The notes under the pieces: generated by a model
Told to the model about the DNA's origin: nothing
The model's database searches: none
Seen by the model: only the letters and a program-made list of their open reading frames with translations
Source: Sinorhizobium glycinis
Lineage (GTDB): Bacteria; Pseudomonadota; Alphaproteobacteria; Rhizobiales; Rhizobiaceae
DNA: 64,000 bases
Assembly (NCBI RefSeq): GCF_001651865.1
Contig: NZ_LPUX01000053.1
Coordinates: forward strand, 806,001 to 870,000
Direction: 5' to 3'
Made by a program: the position numbers and the translations under genes
Part shown: one piece after another, positions 44,195 to 53,056 of the stretch
Position numbering within the stretch: position 1 is the first letter of the stretch
How the letters are laid out: every line of letters begins with the position of its first letter

Positions 44195-44974
44195 TCAGCG
44201 TCCCCCGAGTTTCAGATTGTTGATGGAAAGGAGCAGGTCGGGGGAAATTCCGTAGCCGCTCGAAGAACCGAAAACCGCAAGCGGATCGTAGCCGTCGGAC
44301 GAATTGTCGATCTCCCAAAGGGCCGTGAAGCGATCGATGAAAGCCGCGAGCTTTACCGGATCCTGGAAGTCCTTGAGGTCAATCGCTTCCTCATAGGCCT
44401 CGGCCTGCCGGTCGACATCGGCTGCGGCAAACTCCTCGGGCAGTTGGAGCGCGGCCCGCACGACCTGTGCCAGCGCCTCGTCGGCAATGATCTCGTAACC
44501 GCTGGTGATCAGAGGCGCCATGCGCTCGAAGTAGAGCGCCAGCCTGACGCCGGTATTTTCTTCTCCGGCATTCTGCTCCAGCGTCTGGCGCGTGTATTTG
44601 TCGACGACGCCCTTCTGCGCACGCTCGAACGAGGTAGCCGTATCGCCGTGGCGCGCGAAGTTCAGCGATTCGACGAGGGCCTTGTAGCGGCTGTCCGCCA
44701 GCTTGTTGGCAAAGGCGTCGTCGCTGTCGATGCCCTCCGAAAGCACCTTGCGCATGAAGGCCTTGGCATAGGCCATGTCCTCGAGACCGTGTGCCTTCAT
44801 CGCATAGTCATAGAGCCGGCTGTCGGCGAAGAACTCGTCGAGCGTTTTGATGCTGCCGATCCTGGAAAGGTAGTATTCCGTCTCGCGTGCCACGTCCGGC
44901 TGCTCGGAGACGCGCTCCAGTGACCTCGTGAGGTCGGCGGTTATCAGCTTGTAGCTCGTATAGGTCGTGGTCAC
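44195..44974 (-). CDS. DUF1217-family flagellar-locus protein
   Basis: A 259-residue soluble, mainly helical protein starting MTTTYTSYKLITADLTRSLE. The repeated pattern VARETEYYLSRIGSIKTLDE, then FFADSRLYDYAMKAHGLEDM, AKAFMRKVLSEGIDSDDAFA and ADSRYKALVESLNFARHGDT is typical of DUF1217, a family found beside flagellar genes in Rhizobiales. It has no signal peptide and no membrane helix. It heads the flgF-fliI-flgB-fliP transcript, divergent from motA. Helical ends plus a Ser/Gly-rich tail would suit an exported rod-associated protein, but the function is unknown. Confidence 0.85.
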   Translation of the reverse strand: MTTTYTSYKLITADLTRSLERVSEQPDVARETEYYLSRIGSIKTLDEFFADSRLYDYAMKAHGLEDMAYAKAFMRKVLSEGIDSDDAFANKLADSRYKALVESLNFARHGDTATSFERAQKGVVDKYTRQTLEQNAGEENTGVRLALYFERMAPLITSGYEIIADEALAQVVRAALQLPEEFAAADVDRQAEAYEEAIDLKDFQDPVKLAAFIDRFTALWEIDNSSDGYDPLAVFGSSSGYGISPDLLLSINNLKLGGR

Positions 44975-45044
44975 GATCGCTCGCCCTGTCCAAAATGGCG
45001 GCCCGGCGCCATGGCCCGACCTTGGTGAATCCTGCCCTTATTGG

Positions 45045-45058
45045 CTTGCGCGAACCTG
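45045..45058 (-). promoter_or_regulatory. Degenerate flagellar promoter element upstream of the DUF1217 gene
   Basis: CTTGCGCGAACCTG differs by one base from the 14-bp part upstream of fliF (CTTGCGCGAACTTG), but the CTAG half 13 bp away is degenerate (CTGC at 45032). It lies 71 bp before the DUF1217 start codon in the divergent region shared with motA. Confidence 0.42.
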
Positions 45059-45097
45059 TTCGGCGTGCCGGCTCTGGCCGGGGATCACGGCCAGCCT

Positions 45098-45118
45098 CAC
45101 GCAAGGAAGAAATCCTAT
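45098..45118 (+). promoter_or_regulatory. Candidate flagellar promoter/activator site upstream of motA
   Basis: On the plus strand CACGCAAG (45098) and CTAT (45115) are separated by 9 bp, the inverse of the CTAG-N9-CTTGCG sites of the minus-strand units. CTAT matches the S. meliloti -10 better than CTAG does. It ends 39 bp before the motA ATG. Confidence 0.58.
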
Positions 45119-45157
45119 TCCGTCAGGGGAAATTCACGATCGCGACAGGTATCGACA

Positions 45158-46036
45158 ATGAACATCATCATCGGGCTCCTTGTGACTTTCGGCTGTATCC
45201 TCGGCGGATACCTCGCCATGGGCGGCCACCTGGAAGTCCTCAACCAGCCCTTCGAACTGATGATCATCGGCGGGGCCGGCATCGGCGGCTTCATCATGGC
45301 CAATTCGATGAAGGTGGTGAAGGATACCGGCAAGGCGCTCGGCGAGGCGTTCAAGCACAAGGTACCGAAGGAGCGCCATTACCTCGACACGCTCGGCGTG
45401 CTCTACAGCCTGATGCGCGATCTCAGAACCAAGTCGCGCAACGAGATCGAAGGCCACATCGACAATCCCGAGGAGTCGCCGATCTTCCAATCCGCGCCGA
45501 CCGTCCTGCAGAACAAGGAACTGACGGCGTTCATCTGCGACTATGTGCGGCTCATCATCATCGGCAATGCCCGCTCGCACGAGATCGAAGCACTGATGGA
45601 CGAGGAGATCCAGACGATCACCCACGACAAGATGAAGTGCTACCACGCTCTGACGAGCATGGGCGATGCCCTGCCGGCCATCGGCATCGTGGCTGCTGTT
45701 CTCGGGGTCATCAAGGCGATGGGCGCGATCAACGAAGCGCCGGAAGTGCTGGGCGCGAAAATCGCCGCCGCCCTCGTCGGAACGCTGCTCGGCGTGTTCC
45801 TCTCCTACTCGATCGTCGGTCCGCTCGTCGCCAACATAAAGGCGGTCCGCGAGAAGCAGAACCGGCTCTACGTCATCGTCAAGCAGACATTGCTTGCCTA
45901 CATGAACGGCTCCGTTCCCCAGGTCGCTCTCGAATATGGCCGCAAGACGATCTCCGCCTATGAGCGGCCGTCCATCGATGCGGTCGAACAGGAGATGATG
46001 AATCCGGGCGGCGGTAGCGAAAGCAAGGCGGCTTAA
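45158..46036 (+). CDS. motA: Stator protein MotA
   Basis: A 292-residue protein from the ATG at 45158 ([20 protein letters not shown]). It has four transmembrane helices: two near the N-terminus (about 2-22 and 33-55) and two at about 165-215, with the conserved [20 protein letters not shown] and [18 protein letters not shown]. The cytoplasmic loop between (about 60-160) contacts FliG. With MotB it forms the proton-driven stator. It heads motA-fliM-fliN-fliG and precedes fliM by 3 nt. Confidence 0.94.
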   Translation: MNIIIGLLVTFGCILGGYLAMGGHLEVLNQPFELMIIGGAGIGGFIMANSMKVVKDTGKALGEAFKHKVPKERHYLDTLGVLYSLMRDLRTKSRNEIEGHIDNPEESPIFQSAPTVLQNKELTAFICDYVRLIIIGNARSHEIEALMDEEIQTITHDKMKCYHALTSMGDALPAIGIVAAVLGVIKAMGAINEAPEVLGAKIAAALVGTLLGVFLSYSIVGPLVANIKAVREKQNRLYVIVKQTLLAYMNGSVPQVALEYGRKTISAYERPSIDAVEQEMMNPGGGSESKAA

Positions 46037-46039
46037 TCC

Positions 46040-46987
46040 ATGAACCCGAGCACCGCATCGAACGTCTACGCCTTCGACAAGAGACTCCTGGCGCGCATGA
46101 CCGGTGCGCTCGGCGACGAAAAGACCATCGGCCGCACCGCTCTGGAACTCGGCCATGTCTTCAGCGAACTCCTTCCCGACATGCTCAGGGCGGAGGCCGG
46201 GTGCGAGCTCGCGATCGGCTATGCCGGCTTCACGATGGGGCTGAGGAACGAGCTCATCGCCGACCTCGGGGAAGCGGTTCTCCTCAGCGACGTTTCTCTC
46301 CGCAACTGGTGCGCCGATTTCCAGATCGGCTGCGACAGCCCCGTCCTCATCGCGCTCGTCGAGGCCCTGCTCGGCGCCGAGCCCACCGACATCGAGGAGC
46401 CGCTGCCGCGGGCGCTCTCCAAGATCGAGATCGACGTCGCGGTGCCGGTGTTCGACAGGATCGCCGAGGCCGTGCGCATGGCGGTAAACGCGTCCGGCGG
46501 GTTCGAGCCGGTGGTCGGACGGCCGCATAACGGTGCGGAACGCATGCAGCCCGACCCGACGCTCGAGGATGTCTACGCCGCCTCGATCGACATGACCATC
46601 GGTCTCGGACCGGTGCTTTCCACCTTCTCGGTGATCATCCCGCAAAGCGTGCTGCTCAAGACCCACGTCGTCCCGCCGAGGAGCGCCGGACGGAACGAAG
46701 ATATGAAGACGGGCTGGAGCGAGCAGCTCGAGGAGCAGATTCGCCGCTCTGCCGTAACGATCGAGGCGCGCATCCGACTGGAGAGCCTGACACTCGCGAC
46801 GATCAGCCGGCTGCAGCCGGGAGACGTGATCCCCTTTCATGACGGCCAGGAGGTGCGGGTCGAGGTCAACGCCAACGGGCGTGACCTCTATGTCTGCGAA
46901 TTCGGCCGGTCCGGGTCGAAATACACGGTTCGCATCAAGGATACGCACGGTTCCGAGCAGGACATCCTTCGTCACATCATGAGTTAA
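46040..46987 (+). CDS. fliM: Flagellar switch protein FliM, divergent
   Basis: A 315-residue C-ring protein. The CheC-like middle domain is weakly conserved ([36 protein letters not shown]) and the C-terminal SpoA domain has [20 protein letters not shown] and [17 protein letters not shown]. The N-terminus reads [20 protein letters not shown] and lacks the EIDALL-type CheY-binding peptide found in enteric FliM. In its operon place and domain order it is FliM. AAGGCGGC near the motA stop serves as ribosome-binding site. Confidence 0.88.
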   Translation: MNPSTASNVYAFDKRLLARMTGALGDEKTIGRTALELGHVFSELLPDMLRAEAGCELAIGYAGFTMGLRNELIADLGEAVLLSDVSLRNWCADFQIGCDSPVLIALVEALLGAEPTDIEEPLPRALSKIEIDVAVPVFDRIAEAVRMAVNASGGFEPVVGRPHNGAERMQPDPTLEDVYAASIDMTIGLGPVLSTFSVIIPQSVLLKTHVVPPRSAGRNEDMKTGWSEQLEEQIRRSAVTIEARIRLESLTLATISRLQPGDVIPFHDGQEVRVEVNANGRDLYVCEFGRSGSKYTVRIKDTHGSEQDILRHIMS

Positions 46988-47043
46988 CCGACACCTCGCA
47001 TCGCAGAATGCCTGAGGCAAGCTTCAACTGGAATAATCCGCAC

Positions 47044-47625
47044 ATGGCACGCAAGAAAGCAGCATCCATCGAAGAACAGGCCGCATTTGCGGGAGACGCC
47101 GAGCTCGACCAGGCGATCGACGATCTGCGCGGCGTTCTCAAGCAGGACGGCACAACAACGGATTTCGGCGGCGACTTCGGTGCTGCCGAACCGTTCGGGC
47201 AGAGTGCGGACTTCGGCGGCGATCTCGGTGCAGGCGGCTTCGGCGGCGATTTCGGTGATGTTTCCTTGGGTGGCGGCCTCGATGTCGGAGGCGGCTTTGC
47301 CGGCAGCGATTTCGGCGGCGACGATTTCGGCGCGGTGGCACCCGGCGCCGAAAGTACGCCGGGCAGCGGCATGGCGGCAAATATGGACCTGATCATGGAC
47401 ATCCCGATCGACGTCCAGATCGTGCTCGGCACGAGCCGCATGCAGGTCTCCGGCCTCATGGGGCTGACCGAAGGCGCAACGATCGCGCTCGACCGCAAGA
47501 TCGGCGAGCCGGTCGAAATCATGGTCAACGGCCGGGTGATCGGCCGCGGTGAGATTACCGTACTCGAAGGCGATGTGACCCGGTTCGGGGTCAAGCTCAT
47601 CGAGATAAAGGGCAGCAGAAAGTAG
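47044..47625 (+). CDS. fliN: Flagellar switch protein FliN with Gly-rich N-terminus
   Basis: 193 residues from the ATG at 47044; an in-frame ATG at 47008 would add 12 residues, and neither start has a strong ribosome-binding site. The C-terminal SpoA domain (about 110-190) has the FliN pattern [20 protein letters not shown] and [20 protein letters not shown]. Before it lies a 70-residue region of repeated FGGD and GG units ([20 protein letters not shown] and similar), probably a disordered linker. FliN builds the base of the C ring and helps dock export complexes. Confidence 0.9.
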   Translation: MARKKAASIEEQAAFAGDAELDQAIDDLRGVLKQDGTTTDFGGDFGAAEPFGQSADFGGDLGAGGFGGDFGDVSLGGGLDVGGGFAGSDFGGDDFGAVAPGAESTPGSGMAANMDLIMDIPIDVQIVLGTSRMQVSGLMGLTEGATIALDRKIGEPVEIMVNGRVIGRGEITVLEGDVTRFGVKLIEIKGSRK

Positions 47626-47653
47626 GCCCGATGATCGGGCGAGGGATGAATCC

Positions 47654-48685
47654 ATGATGGATTTCGAAAGTTTCGAAGCGCAGGCACTGGCAACACCGCT
47701 CAGTCAGACGGAAAAGGCCGCGGCCGTACTGCTCGCCATGGGCAAATCCGTGGCTGGAAAACTGTTGAAATTCTTCACGCAGGCCGAGTTGCAGGCAATC
47801 ATCGCCGCCGCTCAGTCGCTGCGCGCCATCCCTCCCCATGAACTTGAGGCACTGGTCAACGAGTTCGAGGATCTTTTCACCGAAGGCGCCGGACTGATGG
47901 ACAACGCCAAGGCGATGGAAAGCATCCTCGAAGAAGGTCTGACACCGGACGAGGTCGATGGCCTGCTCGGCCGGCGCGCCACGTTCCAGTCCTACGAGGC
48001 AAGCATCTGGGATCGATTGCAGGAATGCGATCCGGTCGCCGTTGCCCAGTCGCTCGCCAAGGAGCATCCGCAGACGATCGCCTATGTCCTTTCGATGATG
48101 CCGTCGAGCTTCGGCGCGAAGGTTCTATTGCAGCTTTCGGACAGACAGCGGCCGGACATTCTCAACCGCGCCGTCAACATGAAGAATGTCAGCCCGAAGG
48201 CGGCCTCGATCATCGAGACGCGCGTCATCGAGATGATCGACGAGATGGAGGCCGAGCGCAATTCGCCCGGCCCGGCGAAGATCGCCGAGGTGATGAACGA
48301 GCTCGAGAAGAAGCAGGTGGATACGCTGCTTGCCTCGCTGGAAACGATCAGCACCGATTCCGCCAAGAAGGTCCGCCCGAAGATCTTCCTCTTCGACGAC
48401 ATCCTCTACATGCCGCAGAGAAGCCGCGTGCAACTCTTCAACGACGTCTCGACCGATGTCATCACCATGGCTCTCAGGGGCTCGGCGCCGGAATTGCGCG
48501 AATCGATTCTCGCATCCGTCGGCGCACGCCAGCGGCGCATGATCGAATCGGACCTTGCGGTCGGCGATGCCGGCATCAACCCGCGCGACATCGCCATTGC
48601 CAGGCGTTCGATCACGCAGGAGGCGATTCGCCTCGCGGCCAGCGGACAGCTGGAGCTCAAGGAAAAGGAATCGGAAGCCGCTTGA
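47654..48685 (+). CDS. fliG: Flagellar switch protein FliG
   Basis: A 343-residue C-ring protein. The N-terminal domain (KAAAVLLAMGKSVAGKLLKF) binds FliF, the middle domain has the EHPQT motif (LAKEHPQTIAYVLSMMPSSF) that meets FliM, and the C-terminal domain (VRPKIFLFDDILYMPQRSRV, ALRGSAPELRESILASVGAR) faces MotA with its charged torque helix. Two adjacent ATGs are possible (47654 and 47657). It is the last gene of the first block; a hairpin follows. Confidence 0.94.
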   Translation: MMDFESFEAQALATPLSQTEKAAAVLLAMGKSVAGKLLKFFTQAELQAIIAAAQSLRAIPPHELEALVNEFEDLFTEGAGLMDNAKAMESILEEGLTPDEVDGLLGRRATFQSYEASIWDRLQECDPVAVAQSLAKEHPQTIAYVLSMMPSSFGAKVLLQLSDRQRPDILNRAVNMKNVSPKAASIIETRVIEMIDEMEAERNSPGPAKIAEVMNELEKKQVDTLLASLETISTDSAKKVRPKIFLFDDILYMPQRSRVQLFNDVSTDVITMALRGSAPELRESILASVGARQRRMIESDLAVGDAGINPRDIAIARRSITQEAIRLAASGQLELKEKESEAA

Positions 48686-48748
48686 CCGAGGTTGCCCCCT
48701 GGGGCCGCATCACGTCGGCAAAAGCCCCGAACTGCTCCAATTTCTGTT

Positions 48749-48777
48749 GAGCCGGCCGCCTTCTCGGCGTCCGGCTC
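48749..48777 (+). terminator. Hairpin after fliG
   Basis: A 12-bp stem with one C-T mismatch (arms GAGCCGGCCGCC and GGCGTCCGGCTC) and a 5-nt loop lies 63 nt past the fliG stop. Only TTG follows, so it is more likely an attenuator or mRNA 3' protector than a full stop. flhB begins 128 nt further on. Confidence 0.45.
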
Positions 48778-48905
48778 TTGCGCATGAGAGGCTCGCGGTC
48801 CACGAGAGAGGCACGGGCGCGCATTGGCGCGGCTGATCGATCCGGAGATCGGTCAGGGGCGCGATCCACGCCGCGCTTCTTGCCAGGGTGGGAGCTTCCT
48901 GTTTC

Positions 48906-49988
48906 ATGTCGGAAGATCAGGACAAGGACAGTAAAACCGAAGCGCCATCGGAGAAAAAACTGTCCGATGCGGCGGAAAAGGGCAATGTCCCATTTTCTCG
49001 CGAAGTGACGGCCTTCGCCTCGACGCTTGCGGTCTACATCTTCATCGTCTTCTTCCTTTCCGACGGCGCCGCCAGCACGGCCGAGGCCCTCAAGGACGTA
49101 TTCGAGCAACCGGAGGCCTGGCGGCTCGAAACGGCCACGGATGCCGTCGGTTTGATCTCGCACGTCGTCCTGAAATCGGCGGCCCTGGTCGTTCCGATTT
49201 TCCTGCTGCTCATCATCTTCGGCGTCGGGTCGTCGATCTTCCAGAACCTGCCGCGTCCGGTGCTCGACCGGATCATGCCCAATATGAACCGCGTCTCGCC
49301 GATAGCGGGCTTCAAGCGCATTTTCGGCATTCCGGGCCTGGTGGAATTCGCCAAGTCGATGTTCAAGATCATCGTCATCTCGATCATCGTCGTCCTGGTT
49401 TTGTGGAACGACTATTTCGCCACGCTCGACCTGATGTTTTCAGACCCGGTGACGATCTTCGCGACGATGACCTCCGACCTCAAGCAGATCGTCACCGTCG
49501 TGCTGCTTGCCACGGCGGTGCTGGCGATCGTCGATCTCTTCTGGACACGTCATCATTGGTACACCGAACTCAGGATGACGAAGCAGGAGGTGAAGGAAGA
49601 ACTGAAGCAGTCGCAGGGCGACCCGATCGTCAAGTCGCGGCTCAGATCGATGCAGCGGGACCGCGCCCGCAAGCGCATGATCGCTTCCGTGCCCCGCGCC
49701 ACTCTGGTGATCGCCAACCCGACGCACTATGCGGTCGCGCTCCGCTACGTGCGCGAAGAGAACGACGCCCCCATGGTCGTCGCCATGGGGCAGGACCTGG
49801 TCGCCCTCAAGATACGCGAGATCGCCGAGAAAAACGGCATTCCGGTCTTCGAGGATCCGCCGCTCGCGCGCTCCATGTTTGCGCAAGTCTCGGTGGATAG
49901 TGTCATTCCACCGGTGTTTTACAAGGCAGTCGCCGAACTCATTCACCGGGTTTACGCAGCTCAGCCGCAACAAAAACGGGTGACATGA
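48906..49988 (+). CDS. flhB: Flagellar export switch protein FlhB
   Basis: A 360-residue protein from the ATG at 48906. A cytoplasmic start ([20 protein letters not shown], family-typical) leads to four transmembrane helices (about 35-55, 95-115, 140-170 and 180-205). The cytosolic domain carries the autocleavage site NPTH in [16 protein letters not shown], followed by [20 protein letters not shown]. Cleavage at NPTH switches export from hook to filament, in response to FliK. The next gene overlaps by 4 nt. Confidence 0.94.
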   Translation: MSEDQDKDSKTEAPSEKKLSDAAEKGNVPFSREVTAFASTLAVYIFIVFFLSDGAASTAEALKDVFEQPEAWRLETATDAVGLISHVVLKSAALVVPIFLLLIIFGVGSSIFQNLPRPVLDRIMPNMNRVSPIAGFKRIFGIPGLVEFAKSMFKIIVISIIVVLVLWNDYFATLDLMFSDPVTIFATMTSDLKQIVTVVLLATAVLAIVDLFWTRHHWYTELRMTKQEVKEELKQSQGDPIVKSRLRSMQRDRARKRMIASVPRATLVIANPTHYAVALRYVREENDAPMVVAMGQDLVALKIREIAEKNGIPVFEDPPLARSMFAQVSVDSVIPPVFYKAVAELIHRVYAAQPQQKRVT

Positions 49989-50431
49989 TCTTGAAGAAGT
50001 GCGAATTCTCTGAAAAACGCGAAAAACTAGTGGCAGAGGCTATTCGTCCGGTAGCAACAGAACTGCGCCTGATCGACGCTGCGGACTTCATCGCGCTCCT
50101 GCGGTTCGAGTCCTATGCAAGCATCGCCGATCTCGTGGAATCGGCGGCGGAACTTTACTTCCTGCCGGGCACCGTGAATTTCGGCCTCGGCGGCAACTAC
50201 AGTCTCGACTGGAACAGTCGCCCCGAAATCATCCTGGACCTTGAGTTGAAGCCGCGCGGCGTGACGGTCTATGCACGCCTCGTGCTCGCCGGGGAAGCGG
50301 CCGGCATCGAGATCAGCCACATCAACTTCCAGCGTCCCTCGACCGATCCGGACGAGAATACCGCCTTCCTCGCCAGGAGCCTGGAAGAGGCGAAATTCGT
50401 CAAATCCTACCCTCTGCCGCTGGCGAGCTAG
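49985..50431 (+). CDS. Small protein coupled to flhB, function unknown
   Basis: A 148-residue soluble protein. The N-terminus is helical and charged ([20 protein letters not shown]). A mixed domain follows with [40 protein letters not shown] and [21 protein letters not shown] recognise no family. The 4-nt ATGA overlap with flhB makes it part of the motility operon. The beta-rich middle with [20 protein letters not shown] resembles proteins of the rhizobial flagellar locus I know only as conserved hypotheticals. Confidence 0.8.
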   Translation: MILKKCEFSEKREKLVAEAIRPVATELRLIDAADFIALLRFESYASIADLVESAAELYFLPGTVNFGLGGNYSLDWNSRPEIILDLELKPRGVTVYARLVLAGEAAGIEISHINFQRPSTDPDENTAFLARSLEEAKFVKSYPLPLAS

Positions 50432-50465
50432 AGCATTCGATTGCGAACGTCCTCTCCTCAGAATC

Positions 50466-50613
50466 GCCCCTCACCCTAACCCTCTCCCCGCACGCGGGGA
50501 GAGGGGAGGCCGCTGGTGTATTTGGCTGCTGTTCCCGCAAGATCGAGACGGCGCGGCTAGTCTCCTTCGCCCCGCTCGCGGGGAGAAGGTGGCCGGCAGG
50601 CCGGATGAGGGGC
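50466..50613 (-). repeat. RIME-type intergenic palindromic element, copy 2 (inverted)
   Basis: Starts GCCCCTCACCCTAACCCTCT and ends GGCCGGCAGGCCGGATGAGG plus GGC, the reverse of copies 1 and 3. The two palindromes (CTCTCCCCGCACGCGGGGAGAG and CTTCGCCCCGCTCGCGGGGAGAAG in form) flank an unrelated 45-bp centre, so it is a spaced variant of about 148 bp. It fills the convergent gap between the flhB-linked gene and visR, and likely provides their 3' hairpins. Confidence 0.8.
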
Positions 50614-50641
50614 GATTTGCTGGCAAAGTGTTGCAGTTTTT

Positions 50642-51382
50642 TTAGCTGATATAGCCGAGGCGTATGGCCTTGGCGATCGCCTGGATGCGGTTGACGGAAT
50701 CGAGTTTCGTCGTGGCGGCGCCGAGATAGGCATTCACGGTGTGGACGGAAAGTCCCATCTTCTCGGCGATCTCCTCGCTGATATAGCCGTCGCCCGCCAT
50801 CTGCAGGCAGGCGATTTCGCGGTCGCTGAGGGTCTCGCCCTTCAACAGTCGCCTTTCGTCCGCCGCCAGCATGTCGGCCATGACCTGTGCGCAGCGCCCG
50901 TGCAGGTCGAGGATCTGCTCGGCCGGCGCGTCGATATAGCTGCCGGCAAAGACCACATAGCCGTTGCCCTGCGCGCCGAGCCGTATCGGGAGGGCGATGC
51001 CCGAGTAGGAGAGCTTCCGCCCCTTCAGCCGGTGCGAGAAAAGGGCCAGGTCAGGAACATCGGCTGCCTGATGCTCTCCCTGGCCATCCCACAGCAGCGC
51101 CAGCGGCGAACGATCGAGGTGCTGAAGCAGGTCCTCGCCATAGACCTTCAAGAGTTCGTGCGCATTCGCTTCGGACGCGGCACCCCAATTGTGCAGGACG
51201 CAGGTGAGCTTGCGCGTTGCCGGCATACCCCTTCCATTGACGCGCAGGACCGCGAAGTTCTTCGCGTTGATCTGCCGTTGCATGGCTTGCAGCCGCGTGA
51301 CCAGCGTCGCGGCGCGAGCCGCGCGTGCGCTTCGCCCGAGCCGGGCATCGTCCAAGCGGCTCTCCGCGTCCAGATGCACCAT
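50642..51382 (-). CDS. visR: LuxR-type motility master regulator VisR
   Basis: A 246-residue regulator from the ATG at 51382 (ATAGGAGC upstream). The N-terminal half (about 1-170) is a ligand-domain-like fold without clear autoinducer residues; the C-terminal LuxR helix-turn-helix (about 185-245) reads TLSDREIACLQMAGDGYISE with EEIAEKMGLSVHTVNAYLGA. In S. meliloti VisN and VisR together activate rem and so the whole flagellar regulon. It starts 10 nt after the visN stop, so the pair is one transcript. Confidence 0.92.
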   Translation of the reverse strand: MVHLDAESRLDDARLGRSARAARAATLVTRLQAMQRQINAKNFAVLRVNGRGMPATRKLTCVLHNWGAASEANAHELLKVYGEDLLQHLDRSPLALLWDGQGEHQAADVPDLALFSHRLKGRKLSYSGIALPIRLGAQGNGYVVFAGSYIDAPAEQILDLHGRCAQVMADMLAADERRLLKGETLSDREIACLQMAGDGYISEEIAEKMGLSVHTVNAYLGAATTKLDSVNRIQAIAKAIRLGYIS

Positions 51383-51392
51383 CGTCTTGCTC

Positions 51393-52130
51393 CTATACCA
51401 GATTGTGCCGGACAGCGTGGGCAATGGCTTCCGACCTGGTGCGCGTCGCGGTCTTCCGCATCACGCTGGTGATGTAGTTGTTGATGGTGTTTCGGGAGAT
51501 TCCGAGGATGACGGCGATTTCCTCGCTCGTCTTGCCTTCGGCGATCCAGAACAGGCATTCAAGCTCCCGCTCGGTCAGCTCGAAGTCCCGGTCGTGCCGA
51601 ACGCCGGCATCGGCCTTGAAGCTCGTGAGATAGCTTGCGAGTACGCCAATATCGCGCAACCCTTCCTGGGACAGGATGACGTCCTCTGGGAACAGCAGCA
51701 TCAATGAGTAACGGGACCGACCGACATTGAACGTCACGGAGCAATAGGAGCGGTTGACCCCCCGCGGCAGATCGATGTCGTCGGGCAGGACCTGGAAGGA
51801 CGGCTGCAGCACCGTCAGGCACTTTTCCAGTTCAGTCGTCTTTGCGTTCAGACCGATGACAATCTTTGAAAGACGCCGCACGACGTCGAAGGGCCAATCG
51901 GAGCACAGGACGAAATCAAGTCCGCCATCCTGCGACAGATCGTGGCGAGCCAGAAGGTAATGCGTTGCTCCAACGTATTCGGTCAGAATGGTCAGCCCGT
52001 TGGCAAGGCTGCTGCGCCCGGCAGCTTCCCCGAGCCTCCGCATCAACTGTTCTCGCGATAGGCCGCGACCACTCGTGCGCGGCGCGGCGATCGGCAAGGA
52101 CCAGGCCGCGCTCGTCTGTGAAATCTCCAT
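51393..52130 (-). CDS. visN: LuxR-type motility master regulator VisN
   Basis: A 245-residue partner of VisR. I chose the ATG at 52130 (MEISQTSAAWSLPIAAPRTS), which has GGGGGCTGAAAG upstream; a start 60 nt earlier is possible. The C-terminal HTH reads ELTERELECLFWIAEGKTSE then IAVILGISRNTINNYITSVM. The N-terminal domain (about 30-170) should sense a small ligand or partner. An unusually long AT-rich region of more than 900 bp upstream separates it from fliF. Confidence 0.92.
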   Translation of the reverse strand: MEISQTSAAWSLPIAAPRTSGRGLSREQLMRRLGEAAGRSSLANGLTILTEYVGATHYLLARHDLSQDGGLDFVLCSDWPFDVVRRLSKIVIGLNAKTTELEKCLTVLQPSFQVLPDDIDLPRGVNRSYCSVTFNVGRSRYSLMLLFPEDVILSQEGLRDIGVLASYLTSFKADAGVRHDRDFELTERELECLFWIAEGKTSEEIAVILGISRNTINNYITSVMRKTATRTRSEAIAHAVRHNLV

Positions 52131-52903
52131 GACTTTCAGCCCCCGTGCCGGATTCGACGCCCCCTGCAACGGTTGCCCTGCCGAAGGCAACCGGCCGAAG
52201 CCGGCATTCCCACGTGCGAACCAGGACGCGAATCAATATCTAAACTGTACCTCGCCGCCCCTAAAAAGACACTGTGATTGCGGCGCGCTTTGCTTGCTCA
52301 TCTTTGGGTAGAGAAATCGCTGACCGGCCGGCTTACGGCAAAACCGCCACCGCAGGCCGACGCCCTGGACCGGCAATCGCATACAGATGATTTTTATTGG
52401 TTTTCGCGCGAATAGCGACCGCATCATTCCGCCGCCGGAGGGGGCGAAGGGGACACGTCTAGGGAGTAGATTCGGCCGCTGTCGGGCGACTTTTTGCCCG
52501 TTTTGCGCATCAAGCCCCTCGAATATAGATGAGCGAACTTTACTTTCAAAAGATGCCTGTTGCTAAAATGCATCAAGTCCGAGACGCCGAATGGTCCGCA
52601 GCTATCTGTATAAGACAAAGATGATCCTGTATTCATTTCAACATGGGATAGTTATATTTCCAAAAAAAGCGCGCACTCGACAAATAACCAACGGCGCACC
52701 AACAGCGACAGGCGGGCGGCATCGCCGTTTCGGAATCCAATAAGTTAAATTTTCCTTAAATGCTTCGATCCACCCCCCTCACCTAGACTCGTCACGCCAA
52801 TCTGGATTCTTGCGACGAAATTGGCCTTTACGCTGCTAAGGCGGAATTGACTCTGGCATTATTTCGATCGGCCGCCATCAGACGATCAATGACGCGCGCC
52901 GAC

Positions 52904-52990
52904 TACAGCGCCGCGCGCGCGAAGGTCGCCGTAGCACTTTGAGTTGCTGCATGTCCAAATCGGCTATGATTTAAGGAAGCATGCAGCAGC
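52904..52990. repeat. Two-hairpin intergenic element of a type recurrent in Rhizobiales
   Basis: It starts TACAGCGCCGCGCG, contains GTAGCACTTTGAGTTGCTGC followed by ATG, and ends CATGCAGCAGC. Arms GTTGCTGCATG (52943-52953) and CATGCAGCAGC (52980-52990) pair over 11 bp with one G-T; arms TACAGCG and CGCCGTA (to 52935) pair with one mismatch. I recall near-identical sequences (GTAGCACTTTGAATTGCTGC-type) between genes in many rhizobial genomes. It could be a repeat, a terminator or part of a small RNA. Confidence 0.5.
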
Positions 52991-53008
52991 ACCCTGTCCC
53001 GGAAACGC

Positions 53009-53034
53009 GAAATCCCGCGGTGAGGCGGGATTTC
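53009..53034 (-). terminator. Terminator hairpin after fliF
   Basis: A perfect 10-bp stem GAAATCCCGC / GCGGGATTTC with a 6-nt loop, 22 nt past the fliF stop. The minus strand continues GCGTTTCC after the stem's TTTC end. It should end the fliF transcript. Confidence 0.7.
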
Positions 53035-53056
53035 TTGTGCCTTCTCTCGAACGATC

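Larger units (their letters stand above)
52131..53056. other. Long intergenic region between visN and fliF
   Basis: About 925 bp without a convincing gene. It contains AT-rich stretches near 52600-52780 (TTAAATTTTCCTTAAATGC and others), a two-hairpin element at 52904-52990 and the fliF terminator at 53009-53034. A 70-codon minus-strand frame at 52424-52636 has atypical composition and no ribosome-binding site, and I reject it. The visNR promoter must lie here. A small RNA or long leader is possible. Confidence 0.5.

Noticed and set aside
45134..47020. 628-codon minus-strand frame opposite motA and fliM
   Set aside because: It spans two real genes with clear stator and switch motifs on the other strand; its own translation is rich in Asp, Arg and His without structure.
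52424..52636. 70-codon minus-strand frame upstream of visN
   Set aside because: No ribosome-binding site, unusual composition for the cluster, no domain; it lies in AT-rich DNA better read as a control region.
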